Source: Symsagittifera roscoffensis (taxonomy: Eukaryota > Xenacoelomorpha > Acoela > Convolutidae). From it: DNA of 60,000 bases. The position numbers and the translations under genes were made by a program. Location: the NCBI RefSeq assembly GCF_963678635.1, contig NC_087069.1, positions 39,395,076 through 39,455,075 of the forward strand, in the 5' to 3' direction. Numbering within the stretch: the stretch's first letter is position 1; each line of letters starts with the position of its first letter. The notes below the pieces were generated by a model. That model saw only the letters and a list, made by a program, of their open reading frames with translations. It had not been told where the DNA came from and ran no database searches. Of the stretch, positions 39,679 to 51,339 are shown one piece after another.

Positions 39679-40200
39679 TTAAAATGTTTTGGAGGAGAAA
39701 GTTTTGCGATTGCTTCTGTTTTTCGCGCCCTCATTGTTTATAGTGTACCCTAACCATTCAACTTGTCTACAAGCAAACTTACGTATGCCCAATGATATGG
39801 CAAGATGTTCTCCATCTAATGTTTCCAGAATCGTTTGCAGTTTTTGTTTGTGTATATCAATCGACCCCTTTGTCACAATCAATATGTCGTCTAGATATGC
39901 ATAGGTGTTTGAACAGTTTTTAAGAGCTAGATCGATGGTCTTTTGAAATTCAGCTGGCATATCCGTGAGGCGTTAAAACCTTGTTTGAAATTGGTAAGTT
40001 GCGGTGGCATTATCACCAATAAAACTTAACTTGCATTGTTCCCGAAATGGTTTGTCTAACGGGATTTGTGAGTACGCGTATCGCAAATCTAATGTTGAGA
40101 ATAGGGTTTGCTGTTTGTTGTTTGATTTCACCCTTTGTGCTATGTTGTCCAACAGTAGGTCGATGTTAGGCATCTGGTATTTATTCTTGTGAATAATTTT
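39679..40200 (-). pseudogene. Reverse transcriptase
   Basis: MPNIDLLLDNIA, LFSTLDLRYAYSQIPL (motif with catalytic Asp) and LSFIGDNATATYQF at 39973-40173. MPAEFQKTIDLAL and NTYAYLDDILIV (catalytic YLDD, 39885-39896) follow at 39679-39960, then WLGYTINNEG. These are clear Ty3/gypsy RT motifs split by a frameshift. Confidence 0.92.
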
Positions 40201-40759
40201 TTAAATCTATTTCGAGTCTAACGCCAACTTTACCGTCTAGTCTTTTTTTACTGTAATTGCAATTGGACTAATGAATTTTCGATCTGAGCATTTATCCAGT
40301 TTTATTATGTGTTTTTGATCCAGAAGTTTTTGAATTCTTTTTTTACTCGATCTTGCAGATGAACCGGGACTCGGCGTCCCTTCTGCTGTACCGGGATAAA
40401 TTCTTTACTGAATTGTGTTTGAGTTTCCAACACGAATGCATAATTGTGGATAGCTATTATTTACCCATTGTTTGATTTAAGGATTTGATTCTTCTTAATC
40501 GCGTGTATCAGTACGTCCCCTTATTTTTGTTTTTCTTGTACTAGTTTTACTCCAAATTGTGGTAGAATGTTTCTGCCTATGATTTTTGCTTTCTGATTAT
40601 TGACACTGATGCATGAAGCAGCTTTTTTTTCAAGCCTTCTGATTCAATTGTCACAATTAGTCTTCTTTTCAGAATAAATATTTCACCACTGTAACATGCT
40701 AAATTCCGAGCTGTATCTTTCGGTGGAATTTGTTTAAATACTGCGGCTTTGTCATTATC

Positions 40760-41116
40760 TTATAATGGCCGAGGTGTTTTTTCGTTTATGAACGAAATTG
40801 GGCTCCCGGAATCTGCAATTGCAAATAAAACTTGATTTGTCTTCAATTTAATTATGTGCCCATTTAAACCATCAACGGACAGGCTCGTTGTGTTTTGTAT
40901 TTCAAATGCTTCCGATATTGCCATGACTGAAAAATTATCGACGTGATATTCCTCCCAACCATCGTTAGATGTAAAATCGGCAAACGCGACTGGATCGAGT
41001 TCTTTTCCCTGACTCTCGGATTCAGTTTCTTCTTGCTCCTCTTCTTTGTTGCGGTCTCCCATATAATTAACATTTCCAGAGCGACACACTTCGGCAAAAT
41101 GGCCCCGTTTGCGCAT
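40760..41116 (-). pseudogene. Nucleocapsid end and aspartic protease
   Basis: Starts KRGHFAEVC (second zinc knuckle), then an acidic linker (EEEQEETESESQGKE), then VLFAIADSGSPISFINEK with the catalytic Asp-Ser-Gly intact. The frame ends soon after. The remaining protease lies in broken frames down to about 40500. Confidence 0.85.
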
Positions 41117-41128
41117 TTAGAGTAGATT

Positions 41129-42158
41129 TTATCCTTTGCGGAACATGATTGTAAGTGGTTTTTTTTTTCGAAATTGGTTACCACATTTATAGCAATGCTT
41201 TTGAGTGTTGGGATATGGGTTTCTTTGCTGTTGTGACTGACCTCTTGTAATTTGTTGTCCTCGAGGATATACTCGACCTCGGAAGTTTCCACGGCCTCTT
41301 TGAGGTACCTGATTATTTGCAAAATTACTTCGTCCCCGTGTATTAATATAATATACCGGTTCCTGTTTTGTTGTTGTTACTTGATTTCCGAACTGATTTG
41401 TTTTCATTGTGCGACTATGTTCAATTCCCTTTTCCCTGCATATCGGATACTCATACGCATCTTGTGGGCTTCTCGTTTGCGCGAGTAATTCTTTGGCTAT
41501 CTTTTCGTTTTGCATGTGTGCAGTGAACATGTCTCGCACCCACTCGTCCTCTCGGTCCCCACAATCAGCTCTTGAGGCCAACTCAACCAGATCAGCGTGA
41601 AATTGTTCTGGACGTTCCGTTTTCTTTTGTTTTCTGCAGATGAAGTTGTATCTTTCTTTCGCGACAATTCTGGTTGTCCCGAAGATGTCTTCGAGAGTCC
41701 TAATTAGCTCTCTTGTTGTTACAGTGTGTAGAACTAGTCCTGTGCGCTTTTGCTGAACTTAACACTGGCCCTCGGCCCCCAGGAAAAGAAAGAGGCAACT
41801 TCTCACTTTAGCGTCGGCTTCGTCCCATCGGAAAGAGTTGCATAACACTCCTTTTTCTCGAGCTTTTACCACATGGTTTTCACAAGCGACTCTTTTTTCC
41901 TGGTTGCGAACCTCCCGTTTTTTCTTTTTAGCTTCTGTTTCTCCAGTTATCTCGACCTCGTATACAGGTTCTGTGGGCTCGACGAGCGGTGGCTTGTTTC
42001 TTTGCAGATTTCTTATTTCGATCCCGTCTTTGGCAAATACTGCCATTTCAAATATCGCTGCCCACTTCGACCATTCCAGTGGTGGCTCGGCTGAGGCTTT
42101 CTTCCAAAATGGGTTATTATTTAGCGGGTTTTTTGAAAATCCTGCTGGCTATGCCATG
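41129..42158 (-). pseudogene. gag of the 36-42 kb gypsy element
   Basis: The frame can be read from the LTR junction (ATG, Ala, then an in-frame TAG), then GFSKNPLNNNPFWKKAS and WSKWAAIFEMAVFAKDG, open to 41759. It resumes at 41581-41129 with CGDREDEWVRDMFTAHM, an RG-rich stretch and CYKCGNQF. A second frame adds NHLQSCSAKDKI, and the next stretch KRGHFAEVCR, which gives two zinc knuckles. At least two frameshifts and a nonsense codon are present. Confidence 0.85.
42139..42156 (-). other. Primer-binding site
   Basis: TGGCATAGCCAGCAGG on the minus strand, directly after the 5' LTR. Its leading TGG would pair with a tRNA 3'-CCA. The tRNA is not identified. It overlaps the apparent gag start ATGGCA. 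Confidence 0.6.
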
Positions 42159-42399
42159 TCATACCTCTAAGTATGGACGTGAGTATATCGATTCCGATCG
42201 GATGGATAAGCGTAATCTTGATGCGAGTCAGATAAAACAGCTGTCTTTAAGAAACATAAATTATCGTCTGAGCTCTTGCTCATGATCTTAAGTCGGCATG
42301 CAGCCGTATCAAGGTCCTCTGACCAAACAATATATAAATATGTTAATCAAATCAATAGATAGCTATGATGATGAGTTTATCGATCCGTACCGGATCACA
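42157..42399 (-). repeat. 5' LTR of the 36-42 kb gypsy element
   Basis: Partner of 36061-36303, with the same terminal bases and length. Should contain the promoter and the R region, though I cannot place the start site. Confidence 0.95.
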
Positions 42400-42404
42400 G
42401 TGAC

Positions 42405-43750
42405 AACACCACCATGAACTTGCGTTTTAAAAGTTTGAGTTCAGGTCAACATTTTTTTTCGAATTACTTTTCAAAAACCCGTCAAAAATTGATAGTTAAA
42501 AAGTCGTCACTTCTCGTCTGGATAAAAACACCGCGATAAAAATATCCCGTCAACTTAACACCGATAGTTGAAAAAAGTCCAAAAAAATTGTTCTAGCGGA
42601 CTTCTGAAATTTTGGGAGACAAATTTTGCTTAAGATAAACAGAGGCAATTTATTTGCTGCATGTGAAATTCAGTGACAAATGATTAGAAATTGACTAAGT
42701 TTTTCTATTACTCCTTAAGCATTTGTCGTTCAGTTTTATTTCACTGCTGTTTCATAGAAACTTTTTCAATTTTAACGAACTCCAGCGGCAATGTACATGG
42801 AATCTCAATTAGAACCAATGTACCCGAGTTTAGCGTACTAGTTTAGCGTCCTCAGAGTTAAAACGATGACACTCTGAGACCGCCGCGTAATTTTTTTTCC
42901 ATTAAAATGCTTAAGTAAAATGTTAAAAGCTTAAGTAAAAGTAAGTGTGACAGGATTGAATATCTGCATTGACAATTTGGGGTTTGAAATTTGTCTTATA
43001 AATACACGTCAAATCAAATTTCTGCTTCATGACGTTGGAAAAAGATATTTCGCAATAATACCCAGTTTGAAAAACTTGTTTATCAGTCGGGTGGTGACTA
43101 GCACTAACTTTTTAGCGTCGTATTCGTACGGCTCTGTCGCGTTTGTTTACTTTTTTCGGTAATTTACAACATGCCAGTCACCAAAATAGTTTATTGCGCG
43201 TATAAATTTTTTACATGTATGCCCCGGTTACCCAACATAACAGATAATGCGCAACCATGCAAATGCCTGCATGGCTGGTATGGAAACTGGCCAATCATGC
43301 ATCTCACATATGATTTTTTCAGAAAATCTCAAAGCAGTTGTTTCACTGAGTAAATCAGTATAACACAGTTTCTTCCAATTCTGGAAGCTGTTGGTAACAT
43401 TTATCACAATCCAAAACCATAGGTCGCAACAAATATGGCGGTGTCTATAGAAGCGACTTTTCTATACAACTGTTTTTACATTGAAAAACAGTGAGAATAG
43501 AAGTTAATAGACAAAGAGGATGTAGAAAAAGTTTACCCTCAGAACAAAATACGCATTAAGTAGTTTTTGATTTTTTTTTTCATTATATAAATCATACGTC
43601 GCACCATATATGGTACTATTTATGGAACCGATGTTTCGATACAAAAACAACTGTAGTAGTGCATACGAAACCACGATCATCATCGAAAAATTTGGGGTTT
43701 TTTATTGCTTTTTTAACACATTGACAAGTACGCTGAGTACATGCTTTTGA
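42405..43750. other. Intergenic, nothing recognised
   Basis: AT-rich, with short frames only. A possible conserved domain was not seen on either strand. Confidence 0.45.
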
Positions 43751-43769
43751 CCAAAAAGTTTTTCAGCTG

Positions 43770-43910
43770 CGACAGTGGACAGAACTAAACGCAAATTCGG
43801 GAAAATGCATGTTTTCAAGTTTGTTTTCGAAACCCTTGTACTAGACCCAGAGCAAATAATTTGATCTGTGCGAAATCATGCATCAATTCAAATTTGATGC
43901 TCTTGATCCT
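43770..43910 (+). repeat. Relative of the Tc1-like MITE family
   Basis: CAGTGGACAGAACTAAACGC and AAATGCATGTTTTCAAG followed by AGAGCAAATAATTTGATC matches, in order, the arm of the 45774-46177 element. Only one arm is seen. Confidence 0.55.
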
Positions 43911-44180
43911 TGGCAGAGCAGAGTACAATTCTAAGTTAATGCACTAGTAAGTATTGAGCAGCTGCCTCGATTTACAGCTGATTTCATGTTCTTACAAATA
44001 TTTTCTGTTTCCGAATTTGCTCACGCTTGATCTAATAATCATATATGGTGTTCAATCACGCAAAAGCTGAACAAAATTAAATTTCAGCATTAGAAAAAAC
44101 TGTTCAGACTATTGTCTTCTGAAAACTTTTGCATTTTTTGAACGCCAGTAATTTAAGCAAGGACATTCTTGACTTTTTGA

Positions 44181-44399
44181 ATGGCGAAGGAACAAGTGAG
44201 AAAACGGAGAAATTCTGGAGTGCGAAACCGGAAACCTTCTCCTCCGAAACCGGTTGAACCTACACAGGAGAAAATAGCACTACTGGACGAAAAGGACTCA
44301 GATGATGGAAAAAACAAGGAAACTCTTCTGCAGTTTGCTTCTAAACACTTGGAATCGGGCGAAACTGAGAAGACACGTCACTCGAGGGATCATTTCTGA
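44181..44399 (+). CDS. Small uncharacterised ORF, possibly a real gene or first exon
   Basis: 72 codons, ATG to TGA. The N-terminal third is strongly basic (MAKEQVRKRRNSGVRNRKPS), then proline-rich (PPKPVEPT), then a charged region (KIALLDEKDSDDGKNKETLL) and LESGETEKTRHSRD. The base composition is clearly more GC-rich than the flanks, and the protein is non-repetitive. Together these suggest a coding sequence. No known domain, signal peptide or membrane segment. It could be a nuclear or ribonucleoprotein-type small protein, the 5' exon of a spliced gene (no strong donor seen before the stop), or chance. Confidence 0.4.
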   Translation: MAKEQVRKRRNSGVRNRKPSPPKPVEPTQEKIALLDEKDSDDGKNKETLLQFASKHLESGETEKTRHSRDHF

Positions 44400-44796
44400 A
44401 AAAAACCGCCGGACGATTTTTTATCTTTTGTTTTTAATATTACTGTTTTCGAAATGCAAGTCAGAAATATTCCTAAGCCAGTTTAACCAAAGGTCAAATT
44501 TTTGCTGCTGAAATAGCGGTCATTGGCAATTTTTCGTTTAAACTTGGAAATATTTGTCTTTTGTGTAATGAAAACATGCCCAAGAGGTATATTTTGGGCG
44601 TTGTCAGTTATTTGATTACAGAGAAATGCAGTGTTTAAACAGCCACTCAAATTTATTCAGTGATAATAACGCATAATGAATTTTTAATTTTGATGCTTTT
44701 TTTGTGACGACCTTATCTACTTTTTGAATTTTTTACTGCTGAAATGATCATTCTCACTACTTTGCAGGTATAACTTCCATTCGGTGGCTTACCTAG

Positions 44797-44842
44797 TTAA
44801 AGGTAGTCCTGTGGTATGTGAGGTGGAAACTATTCCAACTGG
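44797..44842 (+). repeat. 46-bp repeat, copy 1
   Basis: TTAAAGGTAGTCCTGTGG through AACTATTCCAACT recurs at 45377-45422 with one visible difference. Confidence 0.9.
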
Positions 44843-44994
44843 AGCCAGACATTCCTTCCATCGCACTTACCAAGCTGTGTTGATAATGCTCACGTTCTCT
44901 ATGTCGCTCGACAGATATTTCTTTAGGCAAATTTAGCGTTTCTTCCAAGTATTTTCTTTGTTTAAAACTCAGTTATTTCACACAGCGAATTGCT

Positions 44995-45060
44995 CTTTTG
45001 GACAAAACTAAACCCAAAACAAGTTTTTCAATCTGTGGGATGCCTATTTTTATGTAACAA
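44995..45060 (+). repeat. Tc1-like MITE end
   Basis: TTTTGGACAAAACTAAACCC resembles the ACAAAACTAAACGCAAA ends of the neighbouring elements. Fragment only. Confidence 0.4.
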
Positions 45061-45172
45061 CGGAAATTCAACAATCACTCGAAAAAGTTCGGGTAAAGTT
45101 ATTTTAAGCTTAACTATGTAGATGAATCTACGGTCAAAGCTAAATTTCAGGGTAATTTTTAAGTACTCTATA

Positions 45173-45639
45173 CTAGTGAACAAAACTGAACGCAAGTTTA
45201 TGTTTTCAAACTTTAAAATGCCCAAGTTTAGGCACCACTTTGGACAACATTTACTTTGATTTTTAACAGAATATTCACGTCGAATGATATCAAATGATCT
45301 AAACTAACCTCTTTGAATTTCTCAATTTGTAAATTGAAGCACTTGGTCTGAAAATGCCAGTTTACACTATTTGTATTTAAAGGTAGCCCTGTGGTATGTG
45401 AGGTGGAAACTATTCCAACTGGGGCATGACTAGTATTTTTAGACCTGGAATGATCCAGTCAAGGTAAAGGCTTCAAAATAAAAAATAATAGTTTCAGAGA
45501 GTGTGGTTCAGATAGATCATTTGCAGGCAGTCAATCTAAAATTTTGTTAAAATTCCATGTAAAACGAGTCCGAAATTGTCATTAAAATTAGGCATTTTAA
45601 AGAGTAAAACAGAAATTTGCGTTTAGTTTTGTCCATTAG
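45173..45639. mobile_element. Tc1/mariner-like MITE
   Basis: Left end CTAGTGAACAAAACTGAACG. The right end on the other strand is CTAATGGACAAAACTAAACG, followed on both by CAA.TTT. The left flank is TA, while the right flank is altered. No transposase. It contains the second 46-bp repeat. Confidence 0.65.
45377..45422 (+). repeat. 46-bp repeat, copy 2
   Basis: Same as 44797-44842. This copy lies inside the inverted-repeat element 45173-45639. Confidence 0.9.
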
Positions 45640-45773
45640 TGGAATTTTAAAATTCAAGTAATTCCCCAAAAACTATCAAGTAAAGCGGAGCTTAATTAAG
45701 GTAATGGTTGAGGTGGCTTAAAATACCAGGTTTGGCTAAGAAGGTACTTCAAGAAATTTTGAAGGTAATTTTA

Positions 45774-46177
45774 TTAGTGGACAAAATTAAGAGCAAACTC
45801 AGGATTTTACTCAGTAAAATGCCTGTTTTCAATGTACATTTTGAACAACATTTCTTTCGAAATTCAATAAGTTTTTTACATAGAGCAGGAGCAAATGATC
45901 AAATGAGTTACCAATGTAATCCGGGTCTAAAAAAAATTCACGCGAAATAAGAAAAATTTAATGCAGATGAGAAAAACTAGCATTTTCAGACCCGGATTAC
46001 ATTGGCGAGCCATTGAAACCAAGTATTGTTACTCTTGCAGATCGTAGCTCTGATCATTTGCTCTCGGTCAATGTAGAATTTTTATTGAATTTTGAAGAAA
46101 ATGCTGTCCAAAATGTACATTGAAAACAGGCATTTACAGAATAAAATCCTGAATTCGCGATTATTTTTTTCCACTAG
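45774..46177. mobile_element. Near-palindromic Tc1/mariner-like MITE with TA duplication
   Basis: The two arms are long and similar: AATGCCTGTTTTCAATGTAC at 45819-45838 is matched in reverse at about 46116-46134, and AATGTAATCCGGGTCT at 45914 faces AGACCCGGATTACATT near 45987. Ends TTAGTGGACAAAATTAAG and CTAGTGGAAAAAAATAAT. TA lies on both sides (45772-45773, 46178-46179). It would fold into an almost complete hairpin. Confidence 0.8.
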
Positions 46178-46179
46178 TA

Positions 46180-48465
46180 TAAAACTAGTAGTTCAATTGT
46201 GATCAAATTTCCTTCAAAAGCATTAAAATGTAAGATTTCACGATTTCTTCAATAGTTTTTAATTGATGATGAGTTTCCAATGTCGCCCTGTATAGTTTTG
46301 ATAAAAGTAGGAAAACTATCAAAAAAATTTTCAAAACGATTATTTTAAAGTGTAACAATCTGAGTTTTTTTTGATGATTACGACATAAAATTTATTCAAG
46401 CTCAAATTTAATTTTTTGTGTTTTTTTTTGTTTTTGTTCAAGTCAAAGTTCAAATTGAATTCTTTTCATAAAACGAAAGAATTAAGCTCTTGACTAACAA
46501 AAAGCATATGGAGCAAAAACATGAATGATTTTCTAAACTTTCAATTCCAAAATTAGTTTTGTTTCAGAGCTTGCAGCGGAAAAAGACATAAATATTAAAT
46601 CAATTTGCTTAAAAAGGGTTAGTTTCATCTAAAAAATGACAATCATAGAAGATCCGCAAAAATCAAAGAAAAAGAATATCAAGACTTTAAAACTAATATT
46701 ATCAACTCGGTTTTTTTTTTCAAAAAAACTCAATCTTATTTTGGTCTCCTTTAGTACTTTGACACTTTTTCAACTGTATGTTGGCTATGCTTCCTATCTG
46801 TTGGCTGCGTAAATCATCATGTCGAACCTCTACGGAACTAGCAAGTTTCTATTTCAGTTTCAAAAAGCTAGGTGTTTTCTTAATCGTTTTTCCATAAATA
46901 CGAACTTTTGAAACCTCCGAAACTAGGAAAACAGTAAATACTTATGTAAATCTTTTTTTTTATTTTTTCATTTTGTCAATATTAATTTGAACTCTTCTCC
47001 CCCGGACAATCATGTTGAAAGTATAAATTAATAGAATTTTGATACTTTTGTAGATGTATGTTGAGTAGGTTTAATAAGAGTAGGTTTAAGTTAATCACAG
47101 TAGGCTTACAACTTTCGCTGCAATCATACGTAAATTTTGTCCAATTTTTTCGCAAACTAGAATGTACTGCAGAACGAATGCAGTTTAATTTGAGTCTGTT
47201 TAGTTTTTGCAGAGAAAATCTTTGACCTTGAAAACTTTTTTTGCTAAATGATGTCCAACATCATCCGTGAAAAAATTAAAACTTCAGAAATATGAAATTG
47301 CGGTTATTTTTACTTCTTATCTAGGTTTCACACAGTTTTTTGCCGTAATTGTGAGCAACTAATCAAAATTATCGATCTTGCCGTATATCCAAGGATGGAA
47401 GCTCTGACTACTTACACAACTCAAGTCTAAATGAAGCTTACCAAGAAAGGTCTTTGAAAAAAATTTTCATAGGATGAACATTTGAAACTGCCAATGATTA
47501 TGTTCACTTATCTGAAATTCTCTGACAGTTTCTGACAATTTAACACCTTAGAATAATTTAATTGCAGATCCAAAAAAAAACTGAAACTTTCAGACACGAA
47601 ACAAACGTCTCGTTATTTGAAATCAAATGTTGGTACTTTTATAGACTCTTCACTCTTTGCCAAGCTCCGAGAATTTTCTATCCAGCGTTGTATAAGATGG
47701 TGAATACTCGCCATTCGAACATTACCAAAACAAGCTATGCAAACTAGACCATTTTGAGAACATGAGCAAAAATTTGAGGTTAAATATGTTCAATATGTGA
47801 GAATGAAAATAAAGAGAGTGAGCATAAAAAATCAATTAACTCAGGTTTTTCATTTGGAGCTTGCGAGCGTGAATTCAATTCGAAAAAAGGTGAATATTTA
47901 GATTTAAAGAAACAATTTTGATTAGTTTCTCGTCGCAGCCTAAAAGTTTTCAATAGCTGACCAACTCAGCTTGGCTTAGCTGAGATTTTGCTTTCAGTGT
48001 GATTCAACAGCTTATGTGACTTTATATCAGAGGGAGGGGAACTATTTTACCTGCTTAAACAATTTTATCTTTTATTTAAGAGATAAAAATCATGCAAACG
48101 TCAATATTATTTCAAAGTGTTTTGGCTTGGCCCGCTGCGAGTATTCAATGCTAATATTACGATACGAGAGCTCTAAAACGATGTATCGGAATAATCGCAA
48201 TCGCAAGTTTTTTATACTCATTGAATTTGTGCAATGAGCCTCGACCTCGATCCGGTCTCAATATCTATAAGCCAGAGTCACAAGGCTCATCCAACTACCG
48301 CGTCTTAATGAGGATTTGTTTTGAATGCTCTTAAGAAAAATGCGACAATTCTATACAAAACTAACTTGCAAATAAAAGGGATAAATCCCGTCTAGAAAAA
48401 ATCAACCGTTGGAAGAACTTTTTGTTGGCTTAAATAAAATGCTTGGCTGTTAATATTTTCCAGTT
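46180..48465. other. Intergenic, nothing recognised
   Basis: AT-rich, with poly-T/poly-A runs and short frames of at most 73 codons without domains. No structural RNA seen. Confidence 0.45.
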
Positions 48466-48471
48466 CTGAAC

Positions 48472-49484
48472 TCATTTCGTTATTTTGCCTTTGGCGAGCT
48501 TCTTTAGTTTGATGCAAGGTCGAATGTAGCAGTACCTTGCGGTTTTAATTTTCGCCGATCGACACTGGTTGACTCTGCTAAGGTAGACTTCCACAACCCG
48601 AGCTAGTGGCCATTGTAAGGGGATAAGTTTGCTTCGAACATGAGCGCAATTCAAAACTTCATTTCTTTGAGGTCCGCCTATTCCGAGTCTCTGCAAGCAT
48701 GCCCATCATTTGGCTGGATGTGGTTCAAACGGCTGAATGGTACTTCTTGTCAGTGGGGGCACTGTAATTGGCAGACACTGCATCTCTTTTCCTATCACTA
48801 TCATAGCAGGTATTAAGGTCCGCTGGTCGGAAACACCGTTGGATATCGGAGACAGTGGTAATGAGTTCAGGAAGAATTCAAGGTCCACAGTAGGGTAGAA
48901 ACTTCTTCATACGTAAAAACAGTGTTCCTCGCGATTCTTATCGAAAATGGTTTTGCAAAGGTCACTCGTGATTCTCAAAGTTTGCCAAAGTGAGCAATTC
49001 CTGGCCGAAATGTTGTCCATGTAATTCCAATCTCATCTACAGCATTTATCAATGATTCTTTTCCGAACTTCCTAATTTCGAAAATTTACGTTCCTTTCTA
49101 GATTCAACAAAGTTCAGTCCATTGTCTGAGTATATCTTAGCTGGAGCACCAAGTCTAGTACAAAATCGTCTCAAAGCAGCAGTACAAGAAAGCGCTGACA
49201 AGTTTGACGTGTGCTCTAAACGTATGGTCTTTGTTGTGAAACAAACAAACAAAGCCATTCATGATTTCTATAGCTGTTTGCCATTCTGTGTTACGAGAGG
49301 ACCAAAAAACCCACGTCAGTGTGACTGAAGGGAGGAAAAGGTTTTGTTTTTGTACAACCGAGGGTGGGTTGACTCTGCCTTTGAATTGTTGGCAGTTTGT
49401 TGGCGGTCGGATTTCAGCTAGCATTGTGTTTAGCGGAGCCTGCAAATAGTTTAGATAAAAGTCTTGTATTATGAAGTTTGCCAT
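48472..49484 (-). pseudogene. BEL/Pao integrase
   Basis: 49155-49484 carries LAEIRPPTNCQ. 49049-49258 carries ALFVCFTTKTIRLE, SALSCTAALRRFCTRLG and APAKIYSDNGLNFV, the core with the second catalytic Asp in SDNG. 48706-48888 carries LNSLPLSPIS and TLIPAMIVIG. 48472-48696 carries LIPLQWPLARVVEVYLSR and VKI/AKIKTA-type end sequence. These are the conserved BEL integrase segments in order, with frames broken between them. Confidence 0.9.
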
Positions 49485-49739
49485 CGAACTTTCTGGTGTA
49501 TCACGACTATATTTTTATTGCGCTGATCTTCGGCTAGATTATTGTTCTGTGTCAGTTTACCGCCTACCTTGATGACTCCGTCATCAACAAAAAGTTAGAA
49601 TGCAGTAGAGTGCTCTCCTTCACAATTGACTCGCCAGCGTTCAATGTCCTAATTTCGCCACGAAAAAAAACACATTTTTCATTTCAAAAAAGCATCATTA
49701 TGGCATTTTATCTTTCGTCAAGCAAAAACGAATGCACAT

Positions 49740-50090
49740 CTAGAGACTGCTGAACCTTTCGAGATCATTTAGCGCGTCCAAATTAGGTTCGACTAGGTGA
49801 GAGCTGTTGACAACTGCAATTTTCCCTCTTTCAGCACCAACTTTTGTTAGCTTTGGTTGATCTGGAATCCAAAGTATAGAGAGTGAGCTCGGTCCAAGCC
49901 ACCAGAGTGATAATTTTTTTGGCGTCATCGCATCAAGTCCCCAAATTGCAGCATCCGCACGGTTTTCCTCACTTCTGACATGGCAAGTTGACTGGTATCG
50001 AAGTCTCCACTGTTTCATGCTCTTGGTTGCGAACAAAAATTTTACAGAAATCTCGTGTTTCGTTGAACCAGCAAAAAACATTAGTGGCAC
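49740..50090 (-). pseudogene. BEL/Pao RNase H end
   Basis: 116-codon open stretch with WRLRYQSTCHVRSEENRADA and then PKKLSLWWLGPSSL. This matches the W..HV...NPAD...SRG...L...LWW.GP pattern that ends the BEL RNase H domain. The usual SRG is altered to IWG. Confidence 0.85.
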
Positions 50091-50289
50091 CTGTCAATCC
50101 GAAAACTAACTTCGGACTCTATTTTTCATCCTGGCACAGCTGCACGAAAGCCCATTTGGGAATTTTTCCAAGGTTTAAAAAATGAGACTGTTGATTTAGC
50201 CTCAAGAAGATTGGTTGATTTCGTCTGAGTGTTCCTGATGCAGATGCAACAAGCTTATGCAGTTTCTGACGCGTCACAAATCAAATGAA

Positions 50290-51240
50290 GCTTAAAAACG
50301 TTCCCCATATTATGTTTTGGTAAGACAAACATCTCAAAAATTTGAACTTAAATCCTCCACCTCAGAAACATCTAAATCATATCATCGGGCCGTTTGTTGA
50401 CCGAATTAACTACTGGCGATTCTGAGTATTGCACAATGATTTTCAAAGAAAGCGTCAACGAAGTCATTCAGCCCAGGGGATTGAAGATCTTAGAGATATC
50501 TGAGGGTAGAGATAGTTTTGTCTAGTTCTTTTTTTAGATCTTGGGCTATTTTTTCATAATGCTTTCACACAAAACTCTTTTGCTCAGAACTGATGTTCAA
50601 TTTGGAGCAGTTCTCTAGATGATGTCTCTTTGCACTCTGCTGAGCTGCTTACAAATTTTTGCAGAGGAAATTGTCCTGTGTTTAGTTGAGAAATTACATC
50701 ATTGATCAGTTTTTAGCAGAGTGTTTGTCATCTGCGCCGTAGACGTTGGAATCTTTTTTGATCCTTCCTTCGACACAAGTATAATTTTCTGCTTCTATGG
50801 GTGATCGCACAGAATGATAGCAAGTGCTAGTAACCCCTCATGAGATTCGTGTCATCCTGTAGGTTCCTTTCGGTTTGTTGCGCACAATTCTGCTTAAATT
50901 TCGGCGGTAGTCCTTATCCGCGGGGTAGATAGTAGCTTCTTTTCTCTGACGTTGCGGGCTGATCTACGGGTTACAACTGCAAGGTGACCCATGTCTCAGA
51001 ACTCTTTGATGAAATCTCGGTACGAAGGAATGCTCTGCTTAAGTTTGCTTTTCAGACAGAAGAATCGTTTAAGTAACTTGGCTTCACATTCTTCTTAACA
51101 GGCAACTTAATAGAGTAGCGAACATCTGGCTGAGTTGAGGTTGTTTGATCGAAGTGGTTCTCAACAATTTCTTCTTTCTCGATCAAGGGCTCCGTTTCTA
51201 AGGAAAGTCCTCAAGTGTCCAAAAGCGACTAGCGCCCAGA
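50290..51240 (-). pseudogene. BEL/Pao reverse transcriptase
   Basis: The minus strand reads EKEEIVENHFDQTTSTQPDV and RYSIKLPVK near 51190-51080, then SKLKQSIPSYRDFIKEF and GHLAVVTRR near 51050-50970 (RT entry region). After a gap come GADDK near 50735 and LLSDISK.FNPLGL near 50490, the connection motif. The central palm region seems deleted or unreadable. Confidence 0.75.
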
Positions 51241-51339
51241 TTAGACTCCTGTCTCAGAAATATTGCTTACTAAAATATATGACCGTTCCGTTTGCTAAGT
51301 AACTGAGCTGATCCACTCTCAAGTCAGCCAAAAGTTCAC

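Larger units (their letters stand above)
36061..42399 (-). mobile_element. Ty3/gypsy-type LTR retrotransposon with 5-bp target duplication
   Basis: 6.3-kb minus-strand element. LTRs of 243 bp (36061-36303, 42157-42399) start TGTGATCC and end GTATGACA on the minus strand. GTGAC flanks both sides (36056-36060, 42400-42404). A polypurine tract AAAAGGGGGAG abuts the 3' LTR and a TGGCATAGCC primer site abuts the 5' LTR. Internal order is gag, protease, RT, RNase H, integrase, tail. Stops and frameshifts make it defective. Divergence between the LTRs shows it is not recent. Confidence 0.95.

Noticed and set aside
48016-48237. 73-codon ORF at 48.0 kb
   Set aside because: No recognisable domain and no composition change from the flanks. 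Probably chance.
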